NCBI GenBank assembly: GCA_944390675.1
Contig: CALXQR010000004.1
Location: forward strand, 124,001-188,000
Length of the DNA: 64,000 bases
Direction of reading: 5' to 3'
Origin: an uncultured Burkholderiaceae bacterium
GTDB taxonomy: Bacteria; Pseudomonadota; Gammaproteobacteria; Burkholderiales; Burkholderiaceae_F
Positions 60,576 to 64,000 of the stretch are shown piece after piece. The number at the start of each line of letters is the position of its first letter. Positions within the stretch are counted from its first letter, which is position 1. The position numbers and the translations under genes are program-made. Under the pieces are notes generated by a model that was given only the letters and a program-made list of their open reading frames with translations, was not told the origin of the DNA and made no database searches.

Positions 60576-61861
60576 TAACTAAAAGTTTCTTTAATGATTG
60601 CTTCTAACCTCGCAGCGATATCAATCGCTTTTCGATCTTCCAGCCGCCTGCAGCCCACTGTCATTCCGACCATCGCGCCGTTTTCTCTTTGCTTGATCGG
60701 AAGCGCGACATAGGGTGCGCGGGCGATTGCCCACCAGGGAACAAAGCCCGGGCAAATGATCGCTTCGGCATTCGTTTCTTTCAGAATGCGTTCAATGGCA
60801 GTTGTCGCATTGCCGATCCCGTCTTTGAGCGCCTTTTGGTAAACCTCGTTATTGAGATCGGGTGAATATTTCAGCGCATCCAAAAGCCTATCCATTCCAT
60901 AGGGGTGATGCTGAGCGCGCATCTCGTACATTTTCACGAGATCCTTGAATGTTCCGGGCGTTTTGCCGTTTCCGTACTTTTGAAGATACTTGTCAAAATC
61001 GGTTTGAATTTCCGTCGATGAGATGACCTTGTAGTACGTTTCAATGGCCGGAACTTGTATTTCAACGATTTCAACATTGAATTTTTTAGCCTGTTGAATA
61101 AGCGTTTCGAAGATTCGCCTTTCTTCATCATCGGGAAGCCGCCAGTCGGGAATAGCAAAAGCCAGACGAAGTCTTTCGCGGCTTGCGCCCAAATCCGTAT
61201 GAAAGTCAATTTCAGCCGGGCAATCGGCCGTTGCTTCATCATTGGTATCAACACCTGTCATGGCTTCCAAAAGTTTCGCAGCCTCAAAGACTGTTTGTGC
61301 GATCGCCCCCGGGGTGTCAAGCGTGTGAGAGATTGGAATGACGCCGTCACGGGAAACTAATCCTACGCTGGGTTTAATGCCGACCACGCCGCAAGCCAAA
61401 GAGGGTATGACGATGCTGCCGTGTGTCTCAGTGCCGATAGCGGCGTGGCAGAAACCCGCGGCGACCGCAATGCAGGAGCCGGAACTCGAGCCGCCTGGTG
61501 AAAGCGAGGGATCAATAGGGTTGACGCCCAAGCCGCCTAATTCTGAATAGCCGGGAGGCATTTTGGTGCTTAAAAAACCTGCGAGTTCACTCATTGTTGT
61601 TTTGCCAAACGGCGCGGCACCGTTTTCACGGAGTTTTTTAACGCAGAAGGCATCATCGGCCTTGAGTTCTTTAAGCGCGTAGCTGCCTGCTGTTGCCCGA
61701 AGCCCTTTCACATCGATGTTGTCTTTAACGAGCACGGGCCATTGGGCATCAAGCGGCGGTTCACGCCACTGACTGATTGCATGAATAATGTGGTTTAAAT
61801 GGCGGATGCGTTCATTGATTAACGCCGGATTGGGAAGTGGGCCTTTGTAAATCATATCCAT
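60575..61861 (-). CDS. amidase signature family hydrolase
   Basis: 428 residues. The Ser-cisSer-Lys triad is visible: K46 in VLVKDNIDVKG, the GGSSSGS stretch at 123-129, and the nucleophile S149 in IGTETHGSIVIPS (usually DTGGSIRIPA). The amidase signature fold continues with ACGVVGIKPSVG. No GatB/GatC partners are near, so this is a free amidase rather than GatA. Substrate unknown. No signal peptide. Monocistronic. Confidence 0.88.
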   Translation of the reverse strand: MDMIYKGPLPNPALINERIRHLNHIIHAISQWREPPLDAQWPVLVKDNIDVKGLRATAGSYALKELKADDAFCVKKLRENGAAPFGKTTMSELAGFLSTKMPPGYSELGGLGVNPIDPSLSPGGSSSGSCIAVAAGFCHAAIGTETHGSIVIPSLACGVVGIKPSVGLVSRDGVIPISHTLDTPGAIAQTVFEAAKLLEAMTGVDTNDEATADCPAEIDFHTDLGASRERLRLAFAIPDWRLPDDEERRIFETLIQQAKKFNVEIVEIQVPAIETYYKVISSTEIQTDFDKYLQKYGNGKTPGTFKDLVKMYEMRAQHHPYGMDRLLDALKYSPDLNNEVYQKALKDGIGNATTAIERILKETNAEAIICPGFVPWWAIARAPYVALPIKQRENGAMVGMTVGCRRLEDRKAIDIAARLEAIIKETFS

Positions 61862-61937
61862 TGTTTTGCCCCTTTTTTCTCTCTAGTTAATAACTAGTTT
61901 GACACGTCGGCAAGGGGAGCGCAATGGGCGAAAACAA

Positions 61938-62414
61938 CTAGGCGGAGAACTTTTCGGGAGGAATTACGCAGCAGCCGAAGGGTTTGAGTTTACCGCGGGC
62001 TTTGAGCACTTTTTTGTCTTTGCTGATTAGATAAGCAGCCTTGGCAAGACAAGCCAAATTGAAAAATTTGTCGTCATCAGGGTCTTTGCAAAAACTCTTT
62101 TTCTCTAAAGAATCCGAGATTAAAAGGTGTGCGCGAACCCAATGATCCAAGAGATCGTCTTGTTCACTTTCTGTCAGATGAAATTGACTGCGTGAGATGA
62201 CGTCAGTGAGTTCGGCAAAGGTGTCAAAATGACCGACGGGTACGATTTTGCCTTCAAGAATGGCAAGCGCGAGAGGTTGAACTTTAGCGTCTTTAAATAA
62301 AAAGAGATCCAAAATAATATTGGTATCCAAAACACAGACAGGCACGCTTAAAGGGCGCTCGAATACTCGGGCGCCCTCAAGTTTTGCCTTTAACGCTTCT
62401 GTGTTAATCAACAC
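61938..62414 (-). CDS. PIN-domain putative toxin (COG1569-type)
   Basis: 158 residues with a GTG start. The PIN core has VLDTNIILDLFLFKD (first Asp near residue 29) and the C-terminal acidic cluster DPDDDKFFNLACLAKAAYLISKDKKVLK. Such proteins are annotated as toxin components, but no antitoxin gene is present on either side. It starts only 3 bases after the mdh stop and has no ribosome site of its own, suggesting coupled translation with mdh. It may be a solitary ribonuclease. Confidence 0.82.
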   Translation of the reverse strand: MLINTEALKAKLEGARVFERPLSVPVCVLDTNIILDLFLFKDAKVQPLALAILEGKIVPVGHFDTFAELTDVISRSQFHLTESEQDDLLDHWVRAHLLISDSLEKKSFCKDPDDDKFFNLACLAKAAYLISKDKKVLKARGKLKPFGCCVIPPEKFSA

Positions 62415-62417
62415 GGT

Positions 62418-63398
62418 TTAGGCAAGCAAGTCAGCCACTGCGTTGGCTTCAGCCAAAAGTTCGTCGCGAGTGACCGCTAAACGCTGACGCACGTCAGGCG
62501 TCATCGGCAAATTGTTGATGATTTGGTAACGAGCTTCACCCGGGCACAAACACGGGAAGCCAAACACCAAACCTTCAGGAATGCCGTAGCTGCCGTCCGA
62601 GGGCACAGCCATCGTGCACATGCCTTCGCTGCCCAAAATCCAGTCACGCATATGATCAATGGCTGCGCTTGCGGCAGAAGCGGCAGAAGAAGCACCGCGG
62701 GCCTTAATGATTTGTCCGCCGCGTGTGGCGACATTCTTAATAAATTCTTCTTGCCATTGGGGATCAAACTGATCGGCTAAACGGTGACCTTTGTAGCGGA
62801 GGAACCGGATATCAGGGTACATCGTGTTGCTGTGATTGCCCCAGACAAAGACCTGTTCGACGCCGCTTACCGGAGCGTTGATTTTTTCAGCCACACGGGC
62901 CATGGCGCGGTTTTGGTCCAAACGCATCATGGCACTGAAGCATTCCCGCTTCAAATCCGGCGCATTGCGCATGGCGATATAAGCATTCGTGTTGCAGGGA
63001 TTGCCCACCACCAATACACGAACATCGCGAGACGCCATTTCATTTAAAGCGCGGCCCTGACGTCGGAAGATTTCACCATTTGCACGGAGCAAATCAGAGC
63101 GATCCATGCCGTCTTTGCGCGGCTGAGCCCCGATCAAAAAGACACACTCGGCTCCGTCAAAGAGCTGCTTTTCATCCGTAAAGCCCTTCATTTCCGCTAA
63201 AAGGGGAAAGGCGCAGTCAGACAATTCCATCATCGTGCCTTTGAGTTTGGCTTGGCTTTCAGGCGAATCACGCGCTAAAAGTCGAAGTTCAATGGGCTGC
63301 TCGCGGCCAAAGAGGTCGCCCGCTGCAATGCGGAAAAGAATGGAATAACCGATCGAGCCGCAGGGACCCGTAACAGCAATACGAATAGGACGTGTCAT
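62418..63398 (-). CDS. mdh: malate dehydrogenase
   Basis: 326 residues, the length of the non-enterobacterial (cytosolic type 2) class. NAD-binding starts VTGPCGSIGYSILFRIAAGDLFG (usually GAAGQIGYSLL), NPCNTNAYIA and AMMRLDQNRAMARVAEK are conserved, and the catalytic His is in VWGNHSNTMYPD. It interconverts malate and oxaloacetate. The ATG has a typical ribosome site. It is transcribed with the PIN gene and lies 70 bases from the aminopeptidase stop. Confidence 0.95.
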   Translation of the reverse strand: MTRPIRIAVTGPCGSIGYSILFRIAAGDLFGREQPIELRLLARDSPESQAKLKGTMMELSDCAFPLLAEMKGFTDEKQLFDGAECVFLIGAQPRKDGMDRSDLLRANGEIFRRQGRALNEMASRDVRVLVVGNPCNTNAYIAMRNAPDLKRECFSAMMRLDQNRAMARVAEKINAPVSGVEQVFVWGNHSNTMYPDIRFLRYKGHRLADQFDPQWQEEFIKNVATRGGQIIKARGASSAASAASAAIDHMRDWILGSEGMCTMAVPSDGSYGIPEGLVFGFPCLCPGEARYQIINNLPMTPDVRQRLAVTRDELLAEANAVADLLA

Positions 63399-63468
63399 TT
63401 CAATTACCTTTCGTTGAAAACAGTCACCATTATAAAGACATATAAAAAAATATGATAAAAAATTATGA

Positions 63469-64000
63469 CTAAATGGGAACAGTCTTTTTCTTCAACCAGG
63501 CTTTTTCCTCATCGTTGAGATGCGGAGAAAGTTTTTCATATACCGCTTTGTGGTATTCGTTGATCCAATCAATTTCTCCTTGTGTGAGCTCTGCGGTCAC
63601 AATCGCTTTTTGCTCATAGGGCAAGAACGTGATTGTCTCAAATTCCATGAATTGACCGAATTCGTTTTTTTCGGCCTTTTGCACAAAAACGGCGTTTTCA
63701 ATACGGACTCCGTGGCGCCCGGGTTTGTAGACACCCGGTTCATCAGAAAAGAGCATCCCTTCTTCGAGCGGCGTGTTGCGTGCGTAGGGGAAGAGCGGGG
63801 CATATTCGGTGATGATCTTGCCCGGACCTTCGTGGACATTAAGCACGTAACCGATGCCGTGGCCTGTGCCGTGTCCGAAATTCATGAAGCGGTTCCAGTG
63901 GTTGGACTTGACGATCGCATCAATGAGGTTGCCCGTGACGCCATAGGGGAATTTCTGGCGGGCAAGTGCAATGTGCGCTTTGAGCGTCACCGTGTAGTCG
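63469..64000 (-). CDS. Xaa-Pro aminopeptidase, M24 family (partial)
   Basis: The C-terminal 177 or so residues; the gene continues past the right edge, since the open frame runs to the last base (DYTVTLKAHIALA). The metal-site motifs FGHGTGHGIGYVLNVHEGP and DEPGVYKPGRHGVRIENAV and a late Glu in FETITFLPYEQK are those of M24B aminopeptidases of the XPNPEP1 type. It removes N-terminal residues preceding proline. An internal GTG at 63990 is not the true start. Confidence 0.93.
   Translation of the reverse strand, partial: DYTVTLKAHIALARQKFPYGVTGNLIDAIVKSNHWNRFMNFGHGTGHGIGYVLNVHEGPGKIITEYAPLFPYARNTPLEEGMLFSDEPGVYKPGRHGVRIENAVFVQKAEKNEFGQFMEFETITFLPYEQKAIVTAELTQGEIDWINEYHKAVYEKLSPHLNDEEKAWLKKKTVPI

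Noticed and set aside
1-64000. CRISPR arrays, prophage or integron features
   Set aside because: No regularly spaced repeats, phage structural genes, integrase or attC-like sites were seen anywhere in the window.

Overview
The window looks like chromosomal core sequence from a host-associated, oxygen-limited betaproteobacterium of the order Burkholderiales. Sutterellaceae (Sutterella/Parasutterella-like) is my best guess. The reasons are the gene order rne / rluC - HAD - rsmI-like - maf - yceD - rpmF ... fabHDG - acpP - fabF ... lepA - lepB - rnc - era - recO - acpS - nagZ, the presence of priB and gluQ, middling GC with AT-rich accessory patches, and traits of anaerobic life (rubrerythrin, a secreted asparaginase, a perfect FNR-type box). 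No insertion sequence, prophage, CRISPR array or rRNA gene was seen. Four tRNA genes are present: Gly-GCC, Arg-ACG, Ser-GGA and Ser-TGA.

Layout. 1-4.7 kb: end of an unidentified gene, an MBL-fold hydrolase, the ribosomal/replication operon rpsF-priB-rpsR-rplI with an S6:S18-type leader hairpin, then dnaB and a DUF456 membrane protein. 4.7-15 kb (minus strand): a recombination operon in the order WYL regulator, recC, recB, a stand-alone polynucleotide-kinase-type 3'-phosphatase, recD. 15-21.3 kb: ZIP metal transporter, PIN-PhoH ATPase, Bcp peroxiredoxin, fluoride channel CrcB, and clpB behind a near-consensus sigma-32 promoter. 21.3-24.7 kb: a lysine riboswitch with a visible terminator/antiterminator switch in front of an APC permease and a coupled amidohydrolase. 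24.7-33.6 kb: an unknown protein, RNase E, and the divergent rluC, HAD, rsmI-like, maf, yceD and rpmF block.

33.6-38.1 kb is an accessory patch sitting where plsX is normally found between rpmF and fabH. It holds a dehalogenase-type alpha/beta hydrolase, an autotransporter with an FNR box and a 9-G tract in its promoter region, a protein with three helix-turn-helix repeats, and a small secreted protein. 38.1-42.6 kb is the fatty-acid synthesis cluster. It is followed by a dCMP deaminase and an AT-rich gap where rpoE-rseA-rseB-mucD is expected, then lepA through nagZ without pdxJ. 49.9-64 kb: tRNAs, gluQ, secreted asparaginase, rubrerythrin, a copper chaperone/copper ATPase pair around a MerR-type operator, a YddG-like exporter, thioredoxin-like protein, a lipoprotein hydrolase, rmuC, amidase, a PIN protein coupled to malate dehydrogenase, and a truncated Xaa-Pro aminopeptidase.

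The most interesting signals are: the lysine riboswitch with its permease-amidohydrolase operon; the FNR box, poly-G tract and weak -10 stacked in front of the autotransporter; the RecBCD operon carrying an end-healing phosphatase and a WYL regulator; the MerR-type operator between copper genes; and the pattern of genes missing from an otherwise conserved betaproteobacterial super-cluster (plsX, rpoE module, pdxJ, probably sppA).
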